Shown here piece by piece: positions 36,260 to 45,192 of a stretch of 64,000 nt of DNA (positions are counted from its first letter, which is position 1; the number at the start of each line of letters is the position of its first letter). A program made the position numbers and the translations under genes. Below the pieces are notes generated by a model. The model ran no database searches. It saw only the letters and a program-made list of their open reading frames with translations, and was not told the origin of the DNA. This DNA comes from Bacteroidetes bacterium UBA6161 (GTDB lineage Bacteria > Bacteroidota > Bacteroidia > NS11-12g > UBA955). The stretch covers positions 4,578 to 68,577 of the forward strand of contig DIUJ01000035.1 of assembly GCA_002422315.1 (NCBI GenBank), given 5' to 3'.

Positions 36260-37245
36260 AAAAAATATCTATACACTACCTAAGTGACGGGCCAAAAAAT
36301 ACTGGCGGGTATTTCCATGAAAATTTTTGGTTCGAAAAAATCTCCGATTTTTACTCTACTATTGATTATGAGGTAGTATCTTTTGAATTAAGACCTGAAA
36401 AATACCACTCAGGGTTCAAAAATATTGCATCTTGGTGGATTAGCCTCTTTCGCAATTCTAATGCAGACTTGGTTTTAGTTCCTGCGCGTAATGCTTTACC
36501 GGTCTTAATAAGGAATCTTTTTAGCAAAAACAAAGTTTGGGTAGTTTTCCATTCTTACAACAACGAGGAATTGAAAAAAAATAGACTAAAAGCTATTTAC
36601 CATGTTTTACTTTTTGGATTAATACGGAATTCAAGCATTTGCAAGCACGCTAAAATTGTAACAGTATGCGATACTTGGAAAGTATTTTTTGTAAACAAGC
36701 TACAAATAAGTACTAAAAAGATTATCAAGCTGCCCAATCTATTTGATAGTAAATACTTACAAAACTATTCGCAGCCAATTAAATCAAAATCCATACACTT
36801 AGGAATGTGGTCTGCAAAAATAGACCCAATGGTATATGAAATTGCTGCAAAATTAAGCGCAAGAGGATACAACTGTTTTTTTACTAGTCCAGATGATCTT
36901 ATCGCTTTTGGGGCCTATGGTTATTCCATTTATTTCTGCGACAGCCCAAATGAATATTACCAAAAAGTAGCAGATTCTTTATACACTTTATCTTTTTCTA
37001 AAATTCCTGAAGGTTGGTCTAGGGTGGCGCACGAAAGTTTTTTACTTGGAACACCTGTAATTGGAAGCGACAATTGGGGCCAAGGGGAATTAATCAGGGA
37101 AGCAAATGGATTTATTGCCGAAACAACAGCAGAAGTTTTAGAAATAATTGAGCTAAAACCATCATGGAAATCAAATACTAACTTTAAAGAAAAATACGAA
37201 GAGAATAATGCGTCAGTAATACTTCAAGCTATATTATCTCAATAA
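36256..37245 (+). CDS. Glycosyltransferase (GT4-like)
   Basis: 329 residues, start TTG overlapping the fcl stop; no later ATG preserves the N-terminal domain. Resembles a GT-B glycosyltransferase: an N-terminal donor-independent half with GYFHENFWFEKISDF, and a C-terminal half with HLGMWSAKIDP, then SFSKIPEGWSRVAHESFLLG and TPVIGSDNWGQGELI, a typical E-x7-E-like nucleotide-sugar site. With fcl it may transfer fucose to a surface polysaccharide or protein glycan. The 3' end overlaps the convergent surface-protein gene by 12 bp. Confidence 0.75.
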   Translation: MKKISIHYLSDGPKNTGGYFHENFWFEKISDFYSTIDYEVVSFELRPEKYHSGFKNIASWWISLFRNSNADLVLVPARNALPVLIRNLFSKNKVWVVFHSYNNEELKKNRLKAIYHVLLFGLIRNSSICKHAKIVTVCDTWKVFFVNKLQISTKKIIKLPNLFDSKYLQNYSQPIKSKSIHLGMWSAKIDPMVYEIAAKLSARGYNCFFTSPDDLIAFGAYGYSIYFCDSPNEYYQKVADSLYTLSFSKIPEGWSRVAHESFLLGTPVIGSDNWGQGELIREANGFIAETTAEVLEIIELKPSWKSNTNFKEKYEENNASVILQAILSQ

Positions 37246-40200
37246 TGTCAAAGTCCCTTTAAAACCTCTATTCCCTCCTAGTTGATTTTCTACCTGAATT
37301 ACATAAGCATAAATACCAGGCTCACACTTCATTCCATTCACGGTTCCATCCCATCCTATTTCAGGATCTTTACTTTCAAATATAACCTCTCCCCATTTGT
37401 TTAAAATTAACATTTGAAAAGAACCATGTTCTGTAACTGTAACTTTGAAAACATTGTTTATCGATGGTCCATCCCCATTAGGACTAAATGCATTTGGTAT
37501 ATATAGATTCAAAGGAGGGGAAACAATTAATTCTGAGGATGCATACCCTTCGCATCCGAAAATATCTTTTACCCAAAGCTCTATCTTAAAGTCTCCTTCT
37601 TTCGTATTTACCTTGTGTTCTATGAATTTTGTATTTTCATAGACCGTGTTTTCTACTTTCCAATTTCTTTTTATAATTTCATGAGCATATTGGGTGGCAT
37701 CGTATACTTTAAGTAAATTAAAATCTACAGGAACATTATCCAAAGGATTGGAGACTATTTCCGGCATAGGCGACTCAGAAACAACAATAAGCTGTGGTAC
37801 TAATACAATAGAACTACAATATTCATTAAAGACATGTGCCTGTATAGAATTTATACCTATAAAGTTATTTGGCAAGAAAACCTCAGAACTTAGTGCCACT
37901 TTTTGTTTCACTAAAGTATTGTTAATATACCAATCTACAAGACTCGCATGCTTAGATTGGGTTTCCAATCTAATTTCTGTTTCTTCGCTGCAGTAATGAC
38001 TATCTAAAACTTGGATTGTTATTTCGGGATTTGGACTTAGTGAAAAATCAAAAACCTTATTTACCTCTGGACACTGGCTAAGTAGAGAAATATTCATCGA
38101 AATACCAAGGTTTCGAATAGAATTGGCACTAGGATATAAAGAATATGCATCCAACCCTTTTGAAATCAAAGAATCTGCCTGTGGGCTTTGAATTGAAAGA
38201 GTTGAATTTTCTATTGAACTTTTAATTTTGAAAGAGATAGGCATGTTAGAACCACAATAAACCTTATCCATACTTTCGCCTTCATATATTATTTGTGGTA
38301 TTTCCTTTAAATCAATATATCTTAATTTTTCTGCATAACAGGAACTCTCAGGATGTCTGTAAGACATCGTTAATAAGGCGTAATTTTCATTGGTCAAATC
38401 TAAGGAAGCGGGATTGAATATATGTCCTTCTGTTACTCCTGTTCCTTGCCAGGTTGCATTACCATCGTAAGTTTCCAAAACAATAGATTCGCTATTTTTG
38501 CATATCCACAAAGAATCTGAAGTCAAGTTTTCTAAAGCTTGAAGATAAAAAAACTTAAAGGTAAGAGGATACTCTGAATTACAAAACTCATTGTTTCCTT
38601 CGAATATTAGATTATATGTTCCACTCGACTTAAGAACACCAAGGTCTAAGAATCTATTTTCAAAAACAAGACCTTCTACAAAAGAAGAAAAAACACCTGT
38701 TGTAGGGGATAACCCGTAGAATGAATGAAGGTCTACAAGGCCGGAGTTCTGGCAAAATGGACCCAGTTCTTTTTGTAGCAATTCTGAAGTATTAAGCTTT
38801 TGAATATCAAAAGTATCGGCATACAAACACCCTGTTAAATCCTTAAATTCTATTCTAAAGGAAATCTTATCGTTTAAAAAATCTGTTTTATTAAAAAACC
38901 ATTGGTTTTCTCGTTTGTAAATTTCAAGTGCATTTTGAATTGCGTGAATTGAATGCACTTGTGAAAAATCGCTGTTTTTGTTAAATAGAGAATTCAACTC
39001 GAATTCTCCTTCTAAATTGCTACAAAAATAACCATCTAAAACTTCAAAGCCAGGCTTTTTATGTGCTAAGAACTTTGTAGTATCAGAAAAACTACATCCT
39101 AAATTATCCACTACATTAAGGCTAAGTTTCTGAGCCTCGAAGCCTGGGTAAACCAAGGCATAAGAACTTCCTAATTTAGAATCCCAGTAAAATCTCAATG
39201 GTGCTTGTCCTGATACATTTCTTGGTATTATTTCTAATAAATAATCTTTGCAACCCACATATACACTATCCAATGTAAAACTAGGGATTTGAAAGGAAGT
39301 AAGTGATATGCTATCTTTCACAAGTCCACTACAGAATTGATCTATTTTTGTTTCAAATAAAAGTTTGCCTCCTTGGGTATACTGAATGAAATGTTTTTTA
39401 CCCAAAAAGGTATCTTTATCGCCATTTGGATATGCCACATGCCATACAAATGAATTGTTGGAGAATCCATTTGCAGTGGCATCCAATGTCAATTTACCAC
39501 ACTGTGAAGTAAGAATACTTGTCTGTATAGATGGGGAAGAATTTACCTTTATTTTGTATGTAAATGTAGATACCCCACTTAAAGGGCAATTGTTATCTTG
39601 AAGAATTAAAGTTACAAAATAAGCATAAGCACTAGAAGAGCTGGAAGGTGGAGACCAACAAAAACGACCTCTATTAAATGGAGCAGAACTTCTAGTGCTC
39701 TCACTAAATATCATGTTATTCGTTAAATTCAACATCCTAAATGCAACAGTATCAGAAAGATTTTGCGTATTCTTTGTATCCATTGCATCTAAGATTGTGC
39801 AAAAACTTTCATTCTCGCACAAATTAATTCTAGAATTTAAAGAACTTAGTCTTGGTTGTTGGTTATTTCCTTGATATACTCTAGTATGAAAATCTCTTCT
39901 AATTTTACTTACAGCTACTAGAACCCCAAAATTATTTTTCTTCCATTTGGTAATTTCATAAACAAAAACCGCATTTTGTCCCGAAAAAGTTGGATAAAAA
40001 ATCGTATTACCCGTCTCCCTGTCTAAAAAAATACCTATTGGTATTGTAGCATTAGGGTTTGGAATACAACTAGATAAACTACATTGAACTTGTAAGGGTC
40101 TCTGAAAAGTATAGCCATTAGGATAATTTATTGAAACATCGAAATCTGACAAAGCAGGAACTAATGCAACACTAATGCTATCGGCATCTTGAACTACTAT

Positions 40201-40818
40201 TCCTGGAGAATGAGTAAGAGTTGAATTTAGATTGATGTAAAAAAAAGGATTTGTGCTTAAAACTGGCGAAGACGTTCTTATTCCTTCGCATACAGAGTAT
40301 TCTGAAAAATTAAAAAACTTTGGTGTAGCAGACCCCTGTGCTACAATAGCATTGGATCTCGAAAAAATTGTTGTAGAAAAATAAAATTTACAATACCCTT
40401 GGTCTTCATACATACCTAAATCTACAGAACCCTCAAGTTGGTGTACTTCTACACCTTGTAAGAAATCTGGATTTGAGTTATTTCCACATGCATCTGTAGC
40501 GGTTTTACAAGTAGTGGTAATATTCTGAAAATTCACTCTAAGGAGCGAAACTTGTGTAAGTAATACTTTTTCGTTGTATTGATTTAAACCCCATACCATT
40601 ACAGAGGGCAAATCGGAACAATTCTCTGTAGACAATCCTCCACCAACCCCATTCAACTTGCATTCTGTACATTCGCGATACACTTTCAATGTTAGGTCTA
40701 ATCGGGTAGTGTTTGAGCTAGCTTGATAAGTAAGCTCTGTGCCCAATACGTGACCTGCCCAAAGCGAATTGGAAAAAAGTGCAGAAAAAAGAAAATATAA
40801 AAGTAGATTTCTTTTCAA
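37234..40818 (-). CDS. Giant T9SS type B sorting-domain surface protein (1194 aa)
   Basis: Exported protein with TTG start: the frame is closed by a stop seven codons upstream with no ATG, and the TTG gives a proper signal peptide (basic KR, core LLLYFLFSALF, cleavage SLWA|GHVLG). A conserved opening GTELTYQASSNTTRLDL is typical of large Bacteroidota gliding-associated proteins. The middle is beta-rich with paired cysteines, probably Ig-like or PKD-like domains, with no catalytic motif. The last 90 residues are the type B domain: NAFSPNGDGPSINNVFKVTV, LNKWGEVIFESKD, then EPGIYAYVIQV. It overlaps the convergent glycosyltransferase gene by 12 bp. Adhesion or surface-filament function is inferred. 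Confidence 0.8.
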   Translation of the reverse strand: MKRNLLLYFLFSALFSNSLWAGHVLGTELTYQASSNTTRLDLTLKVYRECTECKLNGVGGGLSTENCSDLPSVMVWGLNQYNEKVLLTQVSLLRVNFQNITTTCKTATDACGNNSNPDFLQGVEVHQLEGSVDLGMYEDQGYCKFYFSTTIFSRSNAIVAQGSATPKFFNFSEYSVCEGIRTSSPVLSTNPFFYINLNSTLTHSPGIVVQDADSISVALVPALSDFDVSINYPNGYTFQRPLQVQCSLSSCIPNPNATIPIGIFLDRETGNTIFYPTFSGQNAVFVYEITKWKKNNFGVLVAVSKIRRDFHTRVYQGNNQQPRLSSLNSRINLCENESFCTILDAMDTKNTQNLSDTVAFRMLNLTNNMIFSESTRSSAPFNRGRFCWSPPSSSSSAYAYFVTLILQDNNCPLSGVSTFTYKIKVNSSPSIQTSILTSQCGKLTLDATANGFSNNSFVWHVAYPNGDKDTFLGKKHFIQYTQGGKLLFETKIDQFCSGLVKDSISLTSFQIPSFTLDSVYVGCKDYLLEIIPRNVSGQAPLRFYWDSKLGSSYALVYPGFEAQKLSLNVVDNLGCSFSDTTKFLAHKKPGFEVLDGYFCSNLEGEFELNSLFNKNSDFSQVHSIHAIQNALEIYKRENQWFFNKTDFLNDKISFRIEFKDLTGCLYADTFDIQKLNTSELLQKELGPFCQNSGLVDLHSFYGLSPTTGVFSSFVEGLVFENRFLDLGVLKSSGTYNLIFEGNNEFCNSEYPLTFKFFYLQALENLTSDSLWICKNSESIVLETYDGNATWQGTGVTEGHIFNPASLDLTNENYALLTMSYRHPESSCYAEKLRYIDLKEIPQIIYEGESMDKVYCGSNMPISFKIKSSIENSTLSIQSPQADSLISKGLDAYSLYPSANSIRNLGISMNISLLSQCPEVNKVFDFSLSPNPEITIQVLDSHYCSEETEIRLETQSKHASLVDWYINNTLVKQKVALSSEVFLPNNFIGINSIQAHVFNEYCSSIVLVPQLIVVSESPMPEIVSNPLDNVPVDFNLLKVYDATQYAHEIIKRNWKVENTVYENTKFIEHKVNTKEGDFKIELWVKDIFGCEGYASSELIVSPPLNLYIPNAFSPNGDGPSINNVFKVTVTEHGSFQMLILNKWGEVIFESKDPEIGWDGTVNGMKCEPGIYAYVIQVENQLGGNRGFKGTLTLLR

Positions 40819-40845
40819 ATTAGTCTTGCTATAAAATTATACTTT

Positions 40846-40853
40846 CAAATGTA
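40846..40853 (-). promoter_or_regulatory. TAnnTTTG -7 element of the 1194-aa surface protein gene
   Basis: Minus-strand TACATTTG, a full match, about 28 nt before the TTG start, supporting that start codon. Confidence 0.45.
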
Positions 40854-40901
40854 CGAAAAAAATGGAACCTTTGTATAAACTAAGAAATTTTTTTTATTAA
40901 G

Positions 40902-42431
40902 CTATTCAATTACAATTACTTTATGTGTTGCTACTATCTGATTTGGGACATGAATTTTCAACCAATAAATTCCCGGTTTTAAGTTTAATTTTTCCGAAAA
41001 CACTGAACTTTTTATTTCTAATTCTTTTACTAACCTACCTTCTGATTGATAGATGTGAATATTCGCATTTTCAAGTCCTTCCAGATGGATTTCTTGTCCT
41101 TGTTGTATAGGATTGGGATATATTTTAGAATCCGTCTTCTGTAAAACGGGAGTATTGGTTATTTGTCCTATGTCAAACAGAGAATCTACCGTATTTAAAA
41201 ATTCTTTTAACTTCCCCATTTCTTCTACTTTAAAATCTTCTATTATGTGGTATACTAAAATATACTCTCTAGTTTGGTTGGACTCTACAGATAAACTATC
41301 AAAACGTAAAAGTATATTTCTAGGACCAGGTAAATTGCCCGATTTTTCTTCTGTCCAATCAAATTGCTGGTTTACATCATCTTCTAAACCAGGGTATATA
41401 AACCTTGCTTGATTGCTTCCATCTACTCCATTACCACCATAAGTTAGTCTTTTAGCATTAGTCCATTTACCACTCAATAGATTATTTACCTCTTCTGCAT
41501 TTTGTGGCATACCTGTTACTAAATCATTGTCTTGGGTTATATAAATGCTACCTGCTAGTGGTGCGTTTAAAAACTGAACAATAACCGCAGGTATCTGTGT
41601 TCCATAAAAACTATCCGATTGCTTTGTTGAATATATTAATACACTGTTCTGAAATGGCAACGTTCTCACAAATTCACTTTTGCCTTCCCCTATATTTGAT
41701 TCGAGATATATGCCAAGTTTTAATGCTTTGAAATTTATGGTATTTTTATTGGTAACCAATACCCTATGAAAAGAGCTACGGAAAAGCAATGGATTGTTTT
41801 CTTTGGTATACACTTCATGTTTTATTTCCAATCCTATAGGATTGGAAACAATTGCGGTTCTATTTGCATGCCAGTCATTGTATACTAAATAGGCAGATTG
41901 GTTACCTGAAAGAATTGGATATTCCCCTAGCAAGGGCTCGTATATCAAGTTAGCATTCCAATCTGCAAAAGATGCCAAAATATTTCTAGATGGAAATGGT
42001 GCGTTACAAGGCCAATTTATAATATTTTCGTTCGGCATATATCCACTTTCCTTATATCTTAGAATATGTTCTTCTATGATGTTTTGCTTCACAATAGGTA
42101 CTCTATCCCACTGGGAGTCTACTTTAGAAGCGGTAATACTTAAAGGACCATATGTAAAATCATTCTCATTGTTGTTCTTTAATATAGAGGCTCTTATGAT
42201 GGAATTTGTATCTGTAGAACTAATCCAGACCCCAGAAAATTTAACTACAGGATTTTGGCTTTGCGCTGGAAAAAACAAGGCTGGATTTGATTCTTTATCT
42301 TGAAATAAAACTCCGTTGGATTGAATTCCTTGTTTGAATTTCTGGCTTTCTAAAAAATTAAAAGCCTGCCCCATTGAAGGGGCATAGCTAAGCAAATATA
42401 CAAAAAAACAAAAAAGCCAAGTTTTGATCAT
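40902..42431 (-). CDS. T9SS type A sorting-domain protein of a sigma-factor operon (509 aa)
   Basis: Exported protein (signal peptide ending PSMG|QAFN). Residues 25-420 are a single beta-rich region I do not recognise, ending with a short helical stretch (MGKLKEFLNTVDSLFDIGQ). The last 80 residues are a type A sorting domain (IYPNPIQQGQEIHLEG, then LKPGIYWLKIHV). It is the last gene of the sigma/anti-sigma operon, its ATG overlapping the preceding stop (ATGA), so its production is tied to that regulator. It could be the sensed or regulated surface product. Confidence 0.75.
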   Translation of the reverse strand: MIKTWLFCFFVYLLSYAPSMGQAFNFLESQKFKQGIQSNGVLFQDKESNPALFFPAQSQNPVVKFSGVWISSTDTNSIIRASILKNNNENDFTYGPLSITASKVDSQWDRVPIVKQNIIEEHILRYKESGYMPNENIINWPCNAPFPSRNILASFADWNANLIYEPLLGEYPILSGNQSAYLVYNDWHANRTAIVSNPIGLEIKHEVYTKENNPLLFRSSFHRVLVTNKNTINFKALKLGIYLESNIGEGKSEFVRTLPFQNSVLIYSTKQSDSFYGTQIPAVIVQFLNAPLAGSIYITQDNDLVTGMPQNAEEVNNLLSGKWTNAKRLTYGGNGVDGSNQARFIYPGLEDDVNQQFDWTEEKSGNLPGPRNILLRFDSLSVESNQTREYILVYHIIEDFKVEEMGKLKEFLNTVDSLFDIGQITNTPVLQKTDSKIYPNPIQQGQEIHLEGLENANIHIYQSEGRLVKELEIKSSVFSEKLNLKPGIYWLKIHVPNQIVATHKVIVIE

Positions 42432-43813
42432 AATCTAATCCGTATGCCGGTTTGCAAACCTAAGGTATATATTTTACTTCCTTCTAGTTTGCCTATTGGA
42501 TTATTTTGAGTTTGAATTAAGAATCCCTGAATCTCGTTACTCCAACTTAGTTTTGGACTTAGTACATAGGTATATCCTAATCCAGTGAAATAACTTAGAT
42601 GAAAAGATTTTGAATATTGTTTACTGTTCCCAGAATAGCGTTGTAAATTTTCATTGGGAGAAGCATACCATGTTGCGTTGTCTCTTTGATGCAAATTAAA
42701 CATCACCCCAGAATGAAGATACAATTTCCCTCTGCCCAATTGTTTCTGGTATTCCAATGCCAATGGCACTGACATCAGCAAGTAAGTATTGTTTCCATTT
42801 TCATTTCTGTTAATTGTCTGTGTTACGGAACTAGTGTCATACTTGATAATTTCTTTGGGACCAGAAATAGGGTCTATAATGAACCCTTTTACGGTATCTA
42901 TTTCTAGGTAAGTATTTTGCCAAGCCTGGTTTACTGTATAATCAGCATTTCTATTCCAAAACCCTATTCCTGCTAAAATATTCCAATTTGAGGCTATTTC
43001 ATATCTAGTTCTAATTTGTAAACTTGATTGCAATTTATTTGTTTCTTCAAAGCCTTGTAAAATAATCCCATCCAAACTTTGAACCCAAGTTCCTATCCCT
43101 CCTACAATTTCTATTTCTTTTAGTCTTCTGTCTGTAGGATTTTTTCTACTTGGATAAGGGGTCTCTTTGTTTGTTTTTTCAAAATTATTTAGTGCAAAAT
43201 CTGTATTCCTATGGAAAATTTCACTTATGTTTCTAAACCTTAGATTATGAGAAAGTAAAACCCTATCGTATTTTTCAGTTTTAACTCCCTCTAATTTTTC
43301 CATTTCTATCCAATCTGCAATACTTTTTTGTGTATTGTCTTCAGTTTTATTTATAGAATTGATATTTGAGATATTCTTTGTAGTATTAGATTTTCCTTTT
43401 AAAACATTGCCTATTTCTTTTGAACCAATAAAATGAGCCTCTTCTTTACTTTGGGCTATATTTTCATTTTCATTGAATCTATCCTTAGGAGTTGTTTCCT
43501 TGCTTAGTGGAGTAAGGTCAGCAACTATATTCTTACTTGTTTGACTGGGCGATTTTTCGTGGGTAGTGTTTGCAATATTCAATGTTTCCGATTCCAGAGA
43601 ATTTGGATTGTAACTAATAAATGACCAAGTGCTTATTAACAAAACAGCCAACGTTGCCCAAAACAAATTGGAGTTGAAAAGATTGTTCCAAAACATGGCT
43701 TTTTTATTATTCTGCCTAGTTTCTAACACTTTATTGAAAATGTGCATAGAGGGTGTTCTTTCAAAACCCTTGAGTTTCTCCCCTATTTTTTTGTCAAATT
43801 CATTTTCATTCAT
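42428..43813 (-). CDS. Predicted anti-sigma/outer-membrane beta-barrel fusion (461 aa)
   Basis: A three-part protein. Residues 1-45 are a soluble, charged helical segment (EFDKKIGEKLKGFERTPSMH) like the cytoplasmic sigma-binding arm of Bacteroidota anti-sigma factors; 49-67 is a single membrane helix (LFWATLAVLLISTWSFI); 70-225 is a polar, Asn/Lys/Thr-rich linker; 228-461 alternates hydrophobic and polar residues as in an outer-membrane beta-barrel (IGTWVQSLDGIILQGF, YLLMSVPLALEYQKQLG, YFTGLGYTYVLS), ending TLGLQTGIRIRL. No cleavable signal peptide is seen. It starts 4 bp after the sigma gene. A protein joining inner and outer membranes is inferred. Confidence 0.65.
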   Translation of the reverse strand: MNENEFDKKIGEKLKGFERTPSMHIFNKVLETRQNNKKAMFWNNLFNSNLFWATLAVLLISTWSFISYNPNSLESETLNIANTTHEKSPSQTSKNIVADLTPLSKETTPKDRFNENENIAQSKEEAHFIGSKEIGNVLKGKSNTTKNISNINSINKTEDNTQKSIADWIEMEKLEGVKTEKYDRVLLSHNLRFRNISEIFHRNTDFALNNFEKTNKETPYPSRKNPTDRRLKEIEIVGGIGTWVQSLDGIILQGFEETNKLQSSLQIRTRYEIASNWNILAGIGFWNRNADYTVNQAWQNTYLEIDTVKGFIIDPISGPKEIIKYDTSSVTQTINRNENGNNTYLLMSVPLALEYQKQLGRGKLYLHSGVMFNLHQRDNATWYASPNENLQRYSGNSKQYSKSFHLSYFTGLGYTYVLSPKLSWSNEIQGFLIQTQNNPIGKLEGSKIYTLGLQTGIRIRL

Positions 43814-43817
43814 ACTT

Positions 43818-44345
43818 TTATTCTTCTAATTTTAAGATAAGTCTTTGTAAATATTTTCTGGCTTTTGCAAATTGTGTTCTAGAGGTTACTTCTTCTATCC
43901 CTAGTTGTTTTGCAATTTCTTGATGTGAATAACCTTCTACTGCAAAAAGATTAAATACTAGTTTATATCCTTCTGGCATTTTTTCCATCAAATTCATTAG
44001 GTCCATAAGCTGGAGAGTATCTAAGCTAGAACTGAAATCTAGAGTCTCTTCAGTATATTCTTCCACATAGCTTAGATTTTTATTTCTGCTTCTAATTTTA
44101 TTTAACGCAGTGTTTACTGTTATTTTAACCATCCACCCAACAAAGGAACCTTTATTGCTATAGCCTTTAATATTGTCAAAGATCTTTACCAAAGCGTCAT
44201 GCAAAATATCCTCAGCTTCCATTTGGTCTTTTGCATAGCGCATACTCACACCCATAAGCTTCGAAGCATACTTTTTATACAATGCTTCTTGTGCAGCCTT
44301 ATTTTCATTTATACATCCCTCTATTATTTCTTCTTCACTGTTCAT
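43818..44345 (-). CDS. ECF-type RNA polymerase sigma factor
   Basis: 175 residues, extracytoplasmic-function sigma factor. Region 2 is seen in MRYAKDQMEAEDILHDALVK and the following FVGWMVKITVNTALNKIRS; region 4 in VEGYSHQEIAKQLGIEEVTS with RTQFAKARKYLQRL. It directs RNA polymerase to a set of stress or envelope promoters; the anti-sigma partner is the next gene, 4 bp downstream. First gene of the three-gene minus-strand operon. Confidence 0.93.
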   Translation of the reverse strand: MNSEEEIIEGCINENKAAQEALYKKYASKLMGVSMRYAKDQMEAEDILHDALVKIFDNIKGYSNKGSFVGWMVKITVNTALNKIRSRNKNLSYVEEYTEETLDFSSSLDTLQLMDLMNLMEKMPEGYKLVFNLFAVEGYSHQEIAKQLGIEEVTSRTQFAKARKYLQRLILKLEE

Positions 44346-44439
44346 ATAAGATGTATAGCATAGGGTTGATGTTTTATTGACACTTCAATTTTACAAAATG
44401 TTGCCTGTAAATAAAAAAAAATCTGTTTTTGCTTTAACC

Positions 44440-44462
44440 ATGCAAATTTAGTTAGTTTGCAT
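44440..44462. promoter_or_regulatory. Inverted repeat upstream of the LutA-like gene
   Basis: ATGCAAA-N9-TTTGCAT, a perfect 7-bp inverted repeat ending 7 bp before the ATG at 44470. It overlaps TTAGTTTG, a one-mismatch -7 element. It has the position of a repressor operator. Confidence 0.4.
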
Positions 44463-44469
44463 TTCTATT

Positions 44470-45192
44470 ATGATGCGCGAAACAACCCTTGTTATTCCCT
44501 GTATGATCAACCATTTTTTCCCCCATCTCGGCGAGAAATGGGTTAAAATCATGGAGTATTTGGGATATAAAGTTATTATTCACGAAAACCAAACTTGCTG
44601 TGGTTACCCATATATTCAAAATGGTGAAATGGAAAACGCAAAAAAAGTAGCTGAAAAATTTCTTTATGATTTCCAAACAGGAAGGCATGAACATAAAACT
44701 CTAATGTGTTCTTCTGTTTGTTTTTCTAGTGTAAATAAAATTTACCCTAAACTTTTCCATAACTCTGTTTCGCATAATTTATGCCAGAAGGTTATTGAAA
44801 ATATAGCTCATTTTTATGGCCAATTAGGTAGCAGGAAAATTAAAATTGTTCCTAAAGAAAAAATGCTTTTAGTTTTGGATTGCATGTCTGACCACTCGCA
44901 AATAGAAGCAATTACAGGTTTTAATGACACAGATAGTAATTGGGTTCTGATGCACAAAGGTTATTTTTGTTGTGGGGCTAACAATGCCTTAGCCTTGAAT
45001 AATGTTGAAGAATCTAAGTTCAGAATCCAATCTATTTTGGATTTTGCCAAAGAAAAGGAGGTTAAAGTGATTGTTTTCTCTGATGACAATTGTCTTTTAC
45101 ATGGTTTTCAAAATATTTCTACAAACAATAGTAAAATAAAAATCGCACATTTAATAGATATTCTGTATGACCAAATCACAGAAAAAAACTAA
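44470..45192 (+). CDS. LutA/YkgE-like cysteine-rich (CCG-domain) protein
   Basis: 240 residues with two CCG-type cysteine motifs: NQTCCGYPYIQNG near residue 56-68 and KGYFCCGANNALAL near 163-176, plus CMINHF, CSSVCF and VLDCMSDHS. LutA, GlcF and heterodisulfide-reductase-like subunits with CCG domains bind iron-sulfur or act in lactate oxidation. The expected partners LutB and LutC are absent; instead the gene overlaps by 26 bases an NAD-dependent malate/lactate dehydrogenase gene. Whether it forms a complex with that enzyme is unknown. Confidence 0.78.
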   Translation: MMRETTLVIPCMINHFFPHLGEKWVKIMEYLGYKVIIHENQTCCGYPYIQNGEMENAKKVAEKFLYDFQTGRHEHKTLMCSSVCFSSVNKIYPKLFHNSVSHNLCQKVIENIAHFYGQLGSRKIKIVPKEKMLLVLDCMSDHSQIEAITGFNDTDSNWVLMHKGYFCCGANNALALNNVEESKFRIQSILDFAKEKEVKVIVFSDDNCLLHGFQNISTNNSKIKIAHLIDILYDQITEKN

